From Cepaea nemoralis (lineage: Eukaryota > Mollusca > Gastropoda > Stylommatophora > Helicidae), in contig JACEFZ010002047.1 in assembly GCA_014155875.1 (NCBI GenBank), forward strand, positions 158,501-222,500: a DNA stretch of 64,000 bases, written 5' to 3'. Below are positions 50,946 through 60,230 of this stretch, piece by piece. The translations under genes were made by a program, and so were the position numbers. The notes under the pieces were generated by a model. The model did not search any database. It was not told the origin of the DNA and was given only the letters and a program-made list of their open reading frames with translations. The first letter of the stretch is position 1; each line of letters begins with the position of its first letter.

Positions 50946-51833
50946 GTAAAGGAGATGGAAATCTGTTTACAAGGCTTACAAGATTTGGAGATTTTACCGG
51001 AGGGTTTTAATGCCAAAGAACAGGATGCGTTTGGGGGCAGAATGAATGTGGAGCCTGATTTAAGGGAAGTGAACACAGATAGGTTTACTGTAGTTGTTAA
51101 GAATTTAGCGACTGCCTTCATAAAAACTCTTTCTCAACAGCTGAAATCTTATCGGGAGGGGCCCTTGTCCAATCCATCCGAGGAACTTATTGCAAATACT
51201 GCTTCTGCCCCGCTGAATAACATGCATGCTGAAAGGACCTTGGGCATGTGTGATTCAGCACTGCGAAGAGCCCCGAATGCCACCCTGGTATTTATTGATG
51301 GTAAAGTGAAAGGTGTGCAGAACCAAACGTTAGATTGGCTGCAGTCATTTGATGACGACTTCCAGAAAATCCTGGTGGACTATGCTGTTCATTGTGGGGC
51401 TTGGGTGAGAAAGCAACAGTCGGAGAGGAAGAGTCAAGTTCAGCGAGAAGTGTTGCAGAAGATGGACAAGAAGGAGAGAGAGGGCTATGAAAAATTAATC
51501 GCTGAAGAATTTGAGCGAACAAAGTCTGTGTTGTCAATACTCGACATGCATTTGTTTAAGGGTCTGGATCAGGAGTCCCTAGAGAAGCTAAAGAAGTTTC
51601 TAATTGATGATGGTGCATTATCCAATACACTACTGCGGCACGTCTGGTATGAAAATGCAAAAGATAAAGTTTATATAGAGGTGGTTAAAAGTATTAAACG
51701 GAAGGACAAGTTGAAGAGTAAAATTGTGTTATGGTACTGGGAAGAGGGTGCGTCACCATCGGATACCTCCTTCACCATGCCAATGAAGACATTTTTAGTT
51801 GATTTCGCTCTTGGCGAATTAACTTTTTATTAA
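50946..51833 (+). CDS. Unclassified protein, transposase-like, 295-residue exon
   Basis: A strong acceptor (TTCATTTCACACAG) opens a 296-codon frame, GTA AAG GAG ATG onward, to TAA at 51831-51833. There are no internal stops, unlike the decayed ORFs around it. Seen: an N-terminal charged part, then NNMHAERTLGMCDSALRRAP, a short NQTLDWLQ segment, and a long charged helix rich in Lys and Glu, then a C-terminal mixed region (KIVLWYWEEGASP). The NN-x-x-AER-x-x-G pattern followed by Pro-Asn-Ala and W-L, and then a charged helix, resembles the region around the last catalytic Glu in some large invertebrate transposase-like proteins; that is inference from memory. I cannot name the family. The first Met in the exon is at 50955, but the exon start suggests a spliced upstream part. 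Confidence 0.6.
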   Translation, partial: VKEMEICLQGLQDLEILPEGFNAKEQDAFGGRMNVEPDLREVNTDRFTVVVKNLATAFIKTLSQQLKSYREGPLSNPSEELIANTASAPLNNMHAERTLGMCDSALRRAPNATLVFIDGKVKGVQNQTLDWLQSFDDDFQKILVDYAVHCGAWVRKQQSERKSQVQREVLQKMDKKEREGYEKLIAEEFERTKSVLSILDMHLFKGLDQESLEKLKKFLIDDGALSNTLLRHVWYENAKDKVYIEVVKSIKRKDKLKSKIVLWYWEEGASPSDTSFTMPMKTFLVDFALGELTFY

Positions 51834-52144
51834 AATTAAAGACTTTAAAAAAATGGTAAATTAAATGTTTTAAGGCATTTTCTTTAAAATGTACAATGTG
51901 TTATAAAAATTAGTTTATGATTTAGTTTTATATGCAGTCTTTTCTTTATTTAATTATTATTTATTATATCCACCAAATATTAATATAAAAGCAATTGGAT
52001 AAGATGTTTTTAGTTTTACTAGATATACATGATTACAAAATGTGTTTTTTTTTAAAATATGTTTCTGTAACATTAATTTCACACAGGTAAAGGAGACGGA
52101 AATCTGTTTTACTCCAGTTCCACTAATTTATTCATATTTCGCAG

Positions 52145-52272
52145 GTGATCTACGAAGTTTGACAGACTCATGTGTTCAACTCCACTTGCAAGTGCTTATG
52201 CTGTACTATCGCTTCCTCACCGGACCATGGATGCAGAGATTTTACAGAGACAGAAAAAGACACTTCGATGCA
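52145..52272 (+). CDS. Candidate exon, same transposase-like family
   Basis: The acceptor is ATTTCGCAG and the donor GTAAGC. The frame DLRSLTDSCVQLHLQVLMLY then FLTGPWMQRFYRD is open for 42 codons and ends in phase 0. In a complete relative I would expect this segment to come before the VKEMEICLQ exon; a decayed copy of that exon does follow at about 52590. Confidence 0.5.
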
Positions 52273-52752
52273 GTAAGCGTTTTCGTGTTTTAAAAAAACA
52301 TGTTCTTTAGTTGCAGTCTTGTATATTATTTTATTGCTACAACAAACAAATATGTTAGTAGTTAGTAGTTTTATAATAGCAAACAGATGACATGCTTACA
52401 GAAATCGAATGAAATATTTTGTTTCCACTTACCTTCATAAAATAATCCACAACGAATCACAAATGAAGATAAACCACTTATTATATCCACCAAATATTAA
52501 TGTAAAAGCAATTGGATAAGATGTTTTTAGTTTTACTAGATATATATGATTACAAAATTGCCTTCGTTAAGAATATTTCTTTCAAAAGGAGACGGAAATC
52601 TGTTTACAAGGCTTAAGAGATTTGCAGACGTCACCAGAAGGTTTTAATGACAACGAACATGTGTATTAGTTTTTTAATTAGTACTAGTAATACTACTACT
52701 ATTAATTAGCATAACTATTAGTAATAGTTTGTTGTTTCTTTTTCTTTTCCAG

Positions 52753-52815
52753 GTGGCAGATGCTATCGTTAGAGAGCAGAAACAAATAGTGTTAAAACTT
52801 GCTGTTGCTTTATAG
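52753..52815 (+). CDS. Candidate terminal exon
   Basis: The acceptor is a fine pyrimidine tract, TTTCTTTTTCTTTTCCAG. Twenty codons (VADAIVREQKQIVLKLAVAL) and TAG follow, phase-compatible with the exon ending at 52272. An AATAAA is present near 52885. Confidence 0.45.
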   Translation: MADAIVREQKQIVLKLAVAL

Positions 52816-52854
52816 ATCATTGTTTCATAAGTTGATATGCAATATATATAATTA

Positions 52855-53400
52855 GTTAGCTGCCATTTTTAATTTTGATTAGTAATAAAACATATTTATA
52901 AAATCATAACATGGTCTTTTGATTTGTTTTATAAAACTGAAGAGGGCAAAATACATTAGTTATTTAATTTTTTTTAAAAAAATCTATATTTTTTTTTTCC
53001 GCTCACTCGCTCAATTTGAGCTCGAGCGTAGTCCGTACACATTACTTATAGTGCACTGAACTGAATTGTGCATGTGGATTAGCTTCCCCTATTGCCAGTG
53101 TCCCTCGCTATCAGGCGAACCCACTCCAACTTCAGAGACACATAATTGGTGTTTCAACGTTCGTTAGCAGAGTTTAAATTTTAAACATTAATTATTAATT
53201 AATTAACTGGCAGCCATTTTGAAATTAAATTAGTAACAAAACATATTTACAACATCACAACATGGCCTTTTTATTTGTTTGATCAAACTGAAGGGAAAAA
53301 TATTCATAATTGGCATTTTAAGGTTCGTTAGCTAAGTTCAGTCATTATTAAATAATTAATTAGCGGCCATTTTGAATTTTAATGACTCGATATTGCATAA
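52855..53400 (+). repeat. 3' flank segment repeated, split by a SINE
   Basis: A segment with GCCATTTT, TAGTAACAAAACATATTTA and CATAACATGG lies at 52858-52960 and again at 53208-53320, with a shorter third copy at about 53325-53395. A reverse SINE-A copy sits between the first two. No gene is seen here. Confidence 0.6.
52988..53149 (-). mobile_element. SINE-A, reverse, partial
   Basis: Reverse complement of the body and tail of the tRNA-Leu-like SINE (GCTCACTCGC, GTAGTCCGTACAC, ATCAGGCGAACCC). The tRNA head is missing; the tail is a T-run at 52989-52998. Confidence 0.75.
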
Positions 53401-54224
53401 CATCAACAATTTTCTACCTGGGCAGTTAGGCCTCGCCTTTCCGAACAAGACAATATATAGTTGCTATGGGGTTTTCTCAAAACTAAAGAAGTTGTAGCAG
53501 TTTTAAACACATTGTAAACAACTGTTGTTTCTGGGCAGCAAGTCAAATTCAGCTAAAGGAGTATTTCCTTCTTTGTTCCAATTATGACTTATTTTTACAC
53601 ACAATTCTGGATATCTCGGCTTAGAATCAACGTACAGACTTGAATGATGTACCGTTGGAAAATATTTTTCAGGTCCTATTCATCTGTCCAGATTTAATCA
53701 ATGCCAAACCAATTTTTAAAATGTCATCAAAGTACCTACATGATTTAGTTGAGAACACTGCAGAACTATTTGGGACCGGAATTCGGAAGAGTGCCCTTAT
53801 ACGATTAGTTTTAGTGATTTAGAACTAACGAGCTTCCGCTTTATTAATATTAGTATTAAACTAGTGACTGTTTACTTCTTTTATTTTCAGTCGCTCAAAT
53901 TTAATAAGCTGAAAAAAATTGTCCACGAAGGCCCGTCTTCAAGTAATTCTTATCTTCGGCCCTTGCAACCACCACTTATCCTTCGTGCATTAGTTATACG
54001 ATATGTATTAATAATGTTATAGTCACAAAGAAATAAGACATGAACAATACAAGTCTTGCGGATGTGTTGAACACAACAATTCAAGAATAAAAAACCACAC
54101 CTGTTGTAGAGAAGATATGCCCAACCTGTCAGGAAGACTGTTTATTTCTCTGTCCGATCCACGCAGCTACAACTTGTTGTGAGAGTTAGCTGCCCTTTCA
54201 TAAGCATGCTACGGGTTTTTGATT
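53401..54224. other. No gene seen
   Basis: Contains the foldback-related end near 53770-53800 and AT-rich sequence. The short plus frame at 53640-53822 lies within that repeat. Confidence 0.4.
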
Positions 54225-54575
54225 CATTATCATCATCATCAAGTGTCGTGCCGGCTGGCGTAGGTGTTCATGACTCTCCACAGATCTCTGTTCTTAGTTT
54301 TCTAGATCAACTCTGTCGTTGACATTCCTCCGTGCCACCGTCGTAATCCATCCAGCATAATTTCTCGTGGTCTGCCTCTGCCTCTCTTCCCCTCGATCTT
54401 TCCAGTTGTCACGATTTTCTCCAGCGCCTATCTTCTCATCACATGACCCCAAAAAAAAGCTGTTTGTCTCTTTCTTGATTATGTGGTTGTTTCGGGATTT
54501 GAAATTTAAATATTGAGCACAACCCACTACTGGCAACGCCGATCGCATTCTGATATGAACCTAAGGCCCATCCAC

Positions 54576-54643
54576 GTCAATATGGAAGCACTATACTTGA
54601 GTTTCGCCCTCATTTGAGCTCGTCAGTGGTGCATATCCCTGAC
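54576..54643 (-). ncRNA. Hammerhead ribozyme, minus-strand copy
   Basis: Same architecture on the minus strand and in the sense of the inferred element transcript. Stem I has one C-A mismatch (GCACCA against TAGTGC) and the stem III loop is TCAA. The core and GAAA are intact. Confidence 0.75.
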
Positions 54644-54790
54644 CGGATCCGGAAACAGTCCCGGATCACGCGCGTGAAGCGCGTGATGTTCTGTTGTGAT
54701 GTTCTGTTGTGATAATTTGGTGTGTCCAGTGTGTGCCGCGTGGTTGCACACCCGCTTCACGCGCGTGATCCGGGACTGTTTCCAGATCCG

Positions 54791-54858
54791 GTCAGGGATA
54801 TGCACTACTGACGAGCTCAAATGAGGGCGAAACTCGAGTATAGTGCTTCCATATTGAC
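54791..54858 (+). ncRNA. Hammerhead ribozyme, plus-strand copy
   Basis: Stem I is GCACTA/TAGTGC, the core CTGACGA starts at 54808, stem II is GCTC/GGGC, then GAAA, and stem III is AC/GT around TCGA. Cleavage is predicted after A54840. All pairs are intact. It is antisense to the inferred transcript of its host element. Confidence 0.82.
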
Positions 54859-55788
54859 GTGGATGGGCCTTAGGTTCATATCAGAATGTCTCTTTCTTAT
54901 TATTGTATATAATGTTCTAGTTTCGCCAGCCTCTTTAAGGCATTCGTCGTTAGTTACTTTGGCAGTCCAAGGAATTCACAACATTCGTCTAAGGAACCAC
55001 ATGTCTGTTGCTTCCAATCTCTTCCTAATTTGTTCATTTATATTCCAAGATTCACAGCCATACAGCAAAACAGGTTCTTTATAGCACCTCAGCACTCTCT
55101 TTCTTACATTCAATGATAGCGACTTATTGCATACAATATTTTTCATTTTCTGAAATGCAGCCTTTGCTTGCCCTATTTTGCTCTTGATCTCTGTTGTGAA
55201 TCTTCCATCTGATGTTATAGATGTCGCTAGATATTTAAAACTATCCACTTGGTGAAGAATTGTCCCTTCTATCTCTATTTCACATATGGGTGTCACCCTT
55301 TTCTTTGATATCACAATTGTTACTGTTTTCTTGATATTTAAGGAGAGTCCATTCTTTGCACTCTCTGTTACTACAATGTCCAACCGTTGTTGTAGATCTG
55401 TTGCATTACCTGCTATCAATACTGTGTCATCTGCATAGCGTATATTATTTATATTATAACCTCCAAATATTATTCCTGGCTATTCTTTGATATCTCTCAT
55501 TATTACTTCGCTATAGAGGGAGAATAGATCTGGTGACAAAACACACTCCCAACTTTATGTGTTCATAATTTCTTTCTTTATTTCCCATTTTAATTGCTGC
55601 TGTTTGGTTCCAGTAAATAGTTTTTATTATTCTGAGATCTTTCCCATCAATGTTAATATCTTCCAACATTTTAATCAGTTCATCATGTTTTACTTTATCA
55701 AATGCCTTAGTATAATCTATGAAGCACAAATATATGTCTTTCTTTGTCTCTACTGATCTTTCTATTAGTGTTCGTAATGTGTATATTA

Positions 55789-56400
55789 TGTCAAAGACTG
55801 AAACATAGAGGCCGGAGGTCTGCCTCAAGATAGAAGACCACCGGGAAGAGTGGTCAACCTCAAGTAGATTAGGGGTAATACAGTGCCCCGATATAAGGGC
55901 AGGGTAGGTGATAGAATGGGGGACTATTAACTAGTTCTCTCATGAGACACGGAGACGTCGACCAGATAGTTAGCACTCTGGTCACGACAGAATCACGCCT
56001 ACGTGATAGCCACGATTGCCACTCAACAGGAGACAGCTAATATAAGCGTGCTAAGTGTAACGGCACACAAAAAGCCGAAGGACGCATCAAGGTCCTTCCG
56101 CGTGCTGTGTAGCCACGCGAGTAAGAAAGTCAGACTGGGGACTGACTTTGTAGCGAGCACATCGTTTAGTGTTGATAGGAGTTTTGTGTAGCCAAGTAGA
56201 TAGAGATTAGCAATAGGGTTTAGGAAACTAGTGATAGGCAATTCTGTGGCTTTGTGTGTGGTTTGATAGCGACTGTTATGTACATGTAAAGAGCCAACGG
56301 CAATAAAATGTATCATTCATTTCCTCTCACACGACTTGCAAGTTTCTTGTGTGGTGTGGGAGAAGTAATCCGATGATGCCTGACACATGGGTTGTTGACA
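55789..56400 (+). repeat. 5' LTR
   Basis: It matches the 3' LTR with about 18 differences counted by eye, near 97% identity. A poly(A) signal AATAAA is at 56302-56307. A modest divergence like this means the insertion is not brand new. Confidence 0.95.
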
Positions 56401-56414
56401 GGCAAGGATTAATG

Positions 56415-56428
56415 TGGTGTCAGAAGTG
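56415..56428 (+). other. Primer-binding site, tRNA-Leu type
   Basis: TGGTGTCAGAAGTG begins 15 nt after the 5' LTR and is complementary to the 3' end of many animal tRNA-Leu molecules including CCA. The match weakens after 14 nt. Confidence 0.7.
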
Positions 56429-57588
56429 TGGCTTGGACGAAAGTTCAAGCTAATACACTCACCAACGGCTCTAGACTAAGGTTACGAGTAGTGAATTACA
56501 AGGTTTAATTTGTGTCAGTGACTGATAACGTGTGCAGACTAGAACAAGTTGCGAGCGAGCTGTGCCTATCGTGACAAAACAATGTTTATTTGTGTTTATT
56601 AAACTATCGTGTACTTATAATTATGTATTCTTCAAAGTTGTAAGTATTGATATTATTATTTTCTTCCATTTATTTATGTATTGGCTTATGTATTTATGAA
56701 TAATTACCAAATATGATTCATGGCGGAGCGATACACATGCGGCCGACATTATCGATTTTTGCAAGCTAAAAATAGCGCTGCGCCTCTGACGTAAGACGAT
56801 TGACAAGCAGTTGTTCTACGCCATTTGCATTCAGCATCTGATTGTTTACAAATCGTCAAGCTGCTGCCCGCCTGAATCTGTGCTTTATATTAACTATTAT
56901 TTGTTTATTTAAGTTAGTAATTGAATATATTTATTTATTTAAACATTATTATTATATTTTTATTTATTTGAAAGCAGTTATTGAATTTTTTTTCGTACTT
57001 TTTCTACTTGTTTACCGTCACGATGGCACTACTTTTGGCCATGCAAATTAGACTTGGTCTGCACAACACTTCCATAGATTAAACTAGGTTAGTAACGAAA
57101 GGCATAAAACGTTAGAACGAAGACAGGACATTGACATTAAATATTAAGTAAACTATATTCTGTTTGTTCGTGGGCATGTCATTGTGATTGTACCAAATTG
57201 TCGAATATAATATATCGTTTACTATTTGTTAATTGTTGCTGCTCTGTGAACCAGGGTAAACAACAGCTGATTAGAAAACTCGTGTGTTTACCGAAGTGCC
57301 AAACGAGGTGACCTGTATTGCCGGATTGGTGTTCCTGATTCTCGGGAACATTAAGTTGAGTATACTCAATATATTTGGCATGCAATGTGATTAATAGTGC
57401 ATCTCTTTTTCAGCTTGTGATGCATTAGCATATTTTGTACTCTGTTTTTTTTTCAGGATAAAATTTTCCAGGTTATAAACAAAGAGTACAATTTATAGTG
57501 CTCAGATAATAAGAAACATAACATATCAAAGATAAATAAGTGATTAAAGAGGTCATTGCCTGTCAACGCTAGCCAATTACCAAATAAC
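56429..57588 (+). other. LTR element leader, no gene seen
   Basis: AT-rich leader of about 1.1 kb between the primer-binding site and the first ORF. Short open frames only; none looks coding. The promoter would be in the LTR. Confidence 0.5.
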
Positions 57589-58389
57589 ATGGCAACTTTA
57601 TCTGATTTCATAAAAGCAGGTAAAGAGTTAGAATACACAGGAAAAGAGTTGGAGCAATATGCCGATCAAAAATTTAAGGAGGCAAAAGATGAACGTGCAC
57701 GAAAAGAAGATGCGGAGAGAGATGAACGTGCACGGGAAAGACAACACCAAAAGGAGATTGCAGAACTAGCTGAGATAACAAAACAAAAACAGCTAGAACA
57801 TGATAAGGAGATTAAGCTAAAACAATTAGATCAAGAGAAAGAATTAAATGCAGCTAATGCAACAACCAGAGCAGACACTATAAAACATCAAGACACACTA
57901 CAAGATGAGAGACTACTGTTGCTTTCTCCAACTAGCACAGATGATACCAACAGACAAAAATTCATAGAACAGCAGAAAGCTGATCCTAGTGTGTCTCCAT
58001 ATTTAAAATTATTGAAAGAAAGAGCCAAAGTGACCAAAAACGCATCATGGTTCTTTAGACTTAATAATGGCATTCTTACTAGGTATTATACAACTGGTAA
58101 CCATGAGATTCAGCAAACGGTGTTACCTGTACAACACCGCCTAACTGTGCTAAAGATTGCACATGAGTCACCGTTTGCTGGTCACCTTGCATACGACAAA
58201 ACCAGGGCCAGAATTCAGGCTCATTTTTATTGGCCAGGTGTTTGCAATGATATAAAATTATTTTGTCGTTCTTGTAATGTCTGTCAACAATTAGTACGTA
58301 CGGGTAAACATACTACAGCTGAAGTACAACCTTCTACACTGGCTTCTAGGCCTTTAAGAGGAAGGGTCAAATCTACCACCAACAATTGA
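57589..58389 (+). pseudogene. Gag N-terminus joined to integrase zinc-binding domain
   Basis: The ATG at 57589 starts a 266-codon frame (an ATG 33 bp upstream is an alternative). The first 100 or so residues are a charged coiled coil typical of Gag N-termini in this group. The reading then passes without a stop into the H2C2 zinc-binding module of integrase, with two His and the pair CRSCNVC about 30 residues later, and YWPG between them. Capsid, nucleocapsid and protease are absent, so a large in-frame deletion joined gag to integrase. The integrase DDE core that should follow is also lost; the frame stops at TGA 58387-58389. In a complete Gmr1-like pol the protease and full integrase would sit here. 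Confidence 0.8.
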
Positions 58390-58414
58390 TCTTGAACCAG
58401 ATCAAGACATACTT

Positions 58415-59527
58415 TTGTTACTTCCAGACAAACGAAATTTATTATTGACCTCATGGCAAGGGCCATTCAAGGTGGTACGTAAAATTTCAGATGTTGACTA
58501 TGAAATATCAATAAACGGACACTTAAAGATATTCCATGTCAACATGTTGAAACCTTACTTTTCACGACAAGAGACAGAAGTAGAGACAGACGAACACAGT
58601 GCACCCACACCTAGTGATCAGACGACAGACATACACAACGCAACTACACTAGTTAGCGAGACTGGCAAATCCGACGATATCCATACACTTAGTGAGCTTA
58701 CAGAATACGCACTTAGCACCACCACCGTACTGAATCAGGTAGACGACGACGGAATGGAACTACCTGTTCCCATTGTAGACAAGACTGCGACATTAGATAG
58801 CATACGGATAGAACAGGGACTAACAGACAGTCAACGACGACAATTAGTAGAATTAGTGACGGAGTATAAAGACATATTTTCTGACATTCCAGGTAGGACG
58901 GACAGAATCGAGCACTCCATTCTTCTTTCGGACTCTAAGCCTATCAAATGCAGGCCGTACTCTATCCCACTCAGCTATAGAGAAAGTCTAAATAAGGAAA
59001 TTCTTAATTTAGAAGCTAGTGGGATCATCCAGAAATCTACATCTGAGTACTCCTTTCCAATCGTCCTAGTTAAGAAAAAAGACTCCACAATTCGTCTGTG
59101 TGTGGACTATCGAAAGCTCAACAACGTCACTAAGATCGACGCAGAACCAATTCCTTCCTGCGAAGATCTTATTCTTGACATGTCCACCTCCAAAATCTTT
59201 TCTAAATTAGATCTTACTAAGGGATATTGGCAGGTCCCTATGCAGACTCAATCCATTCATCTTACTGCTTTTTCAACACCTTTAGGACTGTACGAGTGGC
59301 GTTTTCTTCCTTTCGGACTTCGAAACGCTCCTGCCACTTTCGTACGCTTAACTAGAGATCTACTTCATGGAGTGACGAATACAGTGACTTATATAGATGA
59401 TATATGTGTCCATACTGATGACTGGACAACACACTTACTGAAACTAAGACATGTCTTCGATAGGTTGCGACTCTTCGGTCTCACTGTCAAACCGAGCAAA
59501 GTCGAATTGGGTCCTAAAAGAAATTGA
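58415..59527 (+). pseudogene. Integrase C-terminal module plus reverse transcriptase
   Basis: The frame opens with the GPF module of gypsy integrases (WQGPFKVVRKI, then HVNMLKPY), runs through a linker of about 100 acidic, Thr-rich residues, then a Ty3/gypsy-type reverse transcriptase: VDYRKLNN, a KLDLTKGYWQVP segment carrying the first catalytic Asp, FGLRNAPATF, and the active-site YIDD box. The integrase tail therefore precedes RT in the same frame, which shows the IN-RT order directly. The open frame extends upstream of the ATG, so this was translated as part of a longer Pol. It ends by frameshift at about 59520. Confidence 0.85.
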
Positions 59528-60230
59528 TTTTTTGGGTCATGTCATTTCACAAGGTCAACTTAAGACTGACAATAGAATTATTACCAAAATTATGAACCTG
59601 ACCATGCCTACCACAAAGAAGCAGGTCAGAAGCCTTTTGGGATTAGTAAATTACTATAGCAAATTCATACCAAACTTAGCGGAAATTACAAGTGTATTTT
59701 CCAATGTTTTAAAAGCATCTGTAAAATTAGATGTCGAAGATGCATTATTAATTTCTGCATTGTCAAAATTGAAAACCCTGTTTAGTAATGTACCAATCCT
59801 TCGCTTGCCTAATCCTAGGCTCGTTTATTATCTTAGGACAGATGCCAGCAGAATCTCCATTGCTGCAGTACTAGCCCAATTTTATGATGGCATCTTCCAT
59901 CCGATTTGCTACGTGAGCCGTAAGATCACACCTGCTGAGTCCAGATATTCCATATCAGAGTTGGAAGCCCTAAGCGTCATCTATGCGGTGAGAAAGCTCC
60001 ATCGATTTCTAGCGGGTGTTCACTTCGTTGTCCAGACTGACAACTCCCCAATCACGGTCATACAAAGTGGTGTGCATCGGAATGACCGTATATACAGGTG
60101 GTCGCTAATACTACAAAACTATACTTTTAGTATAGAGCATATTAAGGGTAAGGACAACATTCTGGCTGATACCCTTAGTCGACCATCTGAGGTAGAAATA
60201 CCGGAGATTCCACATAAGAGTGTAGAGTAA
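59451..60230 (+). pseudogene. RT thumb/connection and RNase H
   Basis: After the frameshift the RT connection resumes (DFLGHVISQG, then VRSLLGLVNYYSKFI). RNase H follows with its Asp in LRTDASR, Glu in SELEALSVIYA and Asp in VQTDNSP. It ends at TAG 60228-60230. No integrase lies downstream, so RNase H is the last domain. Confidence 0.85.

Larger units (their letters stand above)
50740..52660 (+). repeat. Intron plus exon start present three times
   Basis: The block with CCACCAAATATT, AGCAATTGGATAAGAT, TTTTACTAGATAT and GATTACAAAA, then an acceptor and GGAGAYGGAAATCTGTTT, occurs at about 50740-51010, 51965-52110 and 52415-52660. The first two keep the CACACAG acceptor; the third has lost it (TTTCAAAAGGAGACGG). 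Only the first continues into the long ORF. Confidence 0.8.
54483..54886 (-). mobile_element. Palindromic retroelement with two opposed hammerhead ribozymes
   Basis: The 404-bp insert sits in the LINE at 54.2-55.8 kb between near-identical direct repeats TGTCTCTTTCTTGATTAT (54465-54482) and the same lacking one G (54887-54903). The two arms, roughly 54525-54700 and 54725-54886, are inverted copies, each with a hammerhead. Read on the minus strand the 3' end is complete (tail after ATTTAAAT continues with a CAAATCCCGAAACAACCAC segment) and the 5' arm is cut short, as expected from 5' truncation. The central loop repeats TTCTGTTGTGAT. No ORF. Confidence 0.8.
54225..55788 (-). pseudogene. LINE (DGLRR family), 3' part, split by two insertions
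   Basis: The minus strand carries LCFIDYTKAFDKVKHDEL (55511-55828 frame), the YADDTV-equivalent near 55420, TESAKNGLSLNIKKTVTIV and ILRCY-type thumb (54976-55419), then after the palindromic insert the 3' end with a (GATGAT) tail at 54225-54240. The LTR element cuts it at 55788; the remainder is at 63086-63190. Confidence 0.88.

Noticed and set aside
55793..56400. Second, older LTR or exon in the 5' LTR (62-codon and 97-codon frames)
   Set aside because: These frames lie inside the LTR and are not kept in the 3' LTR copy.
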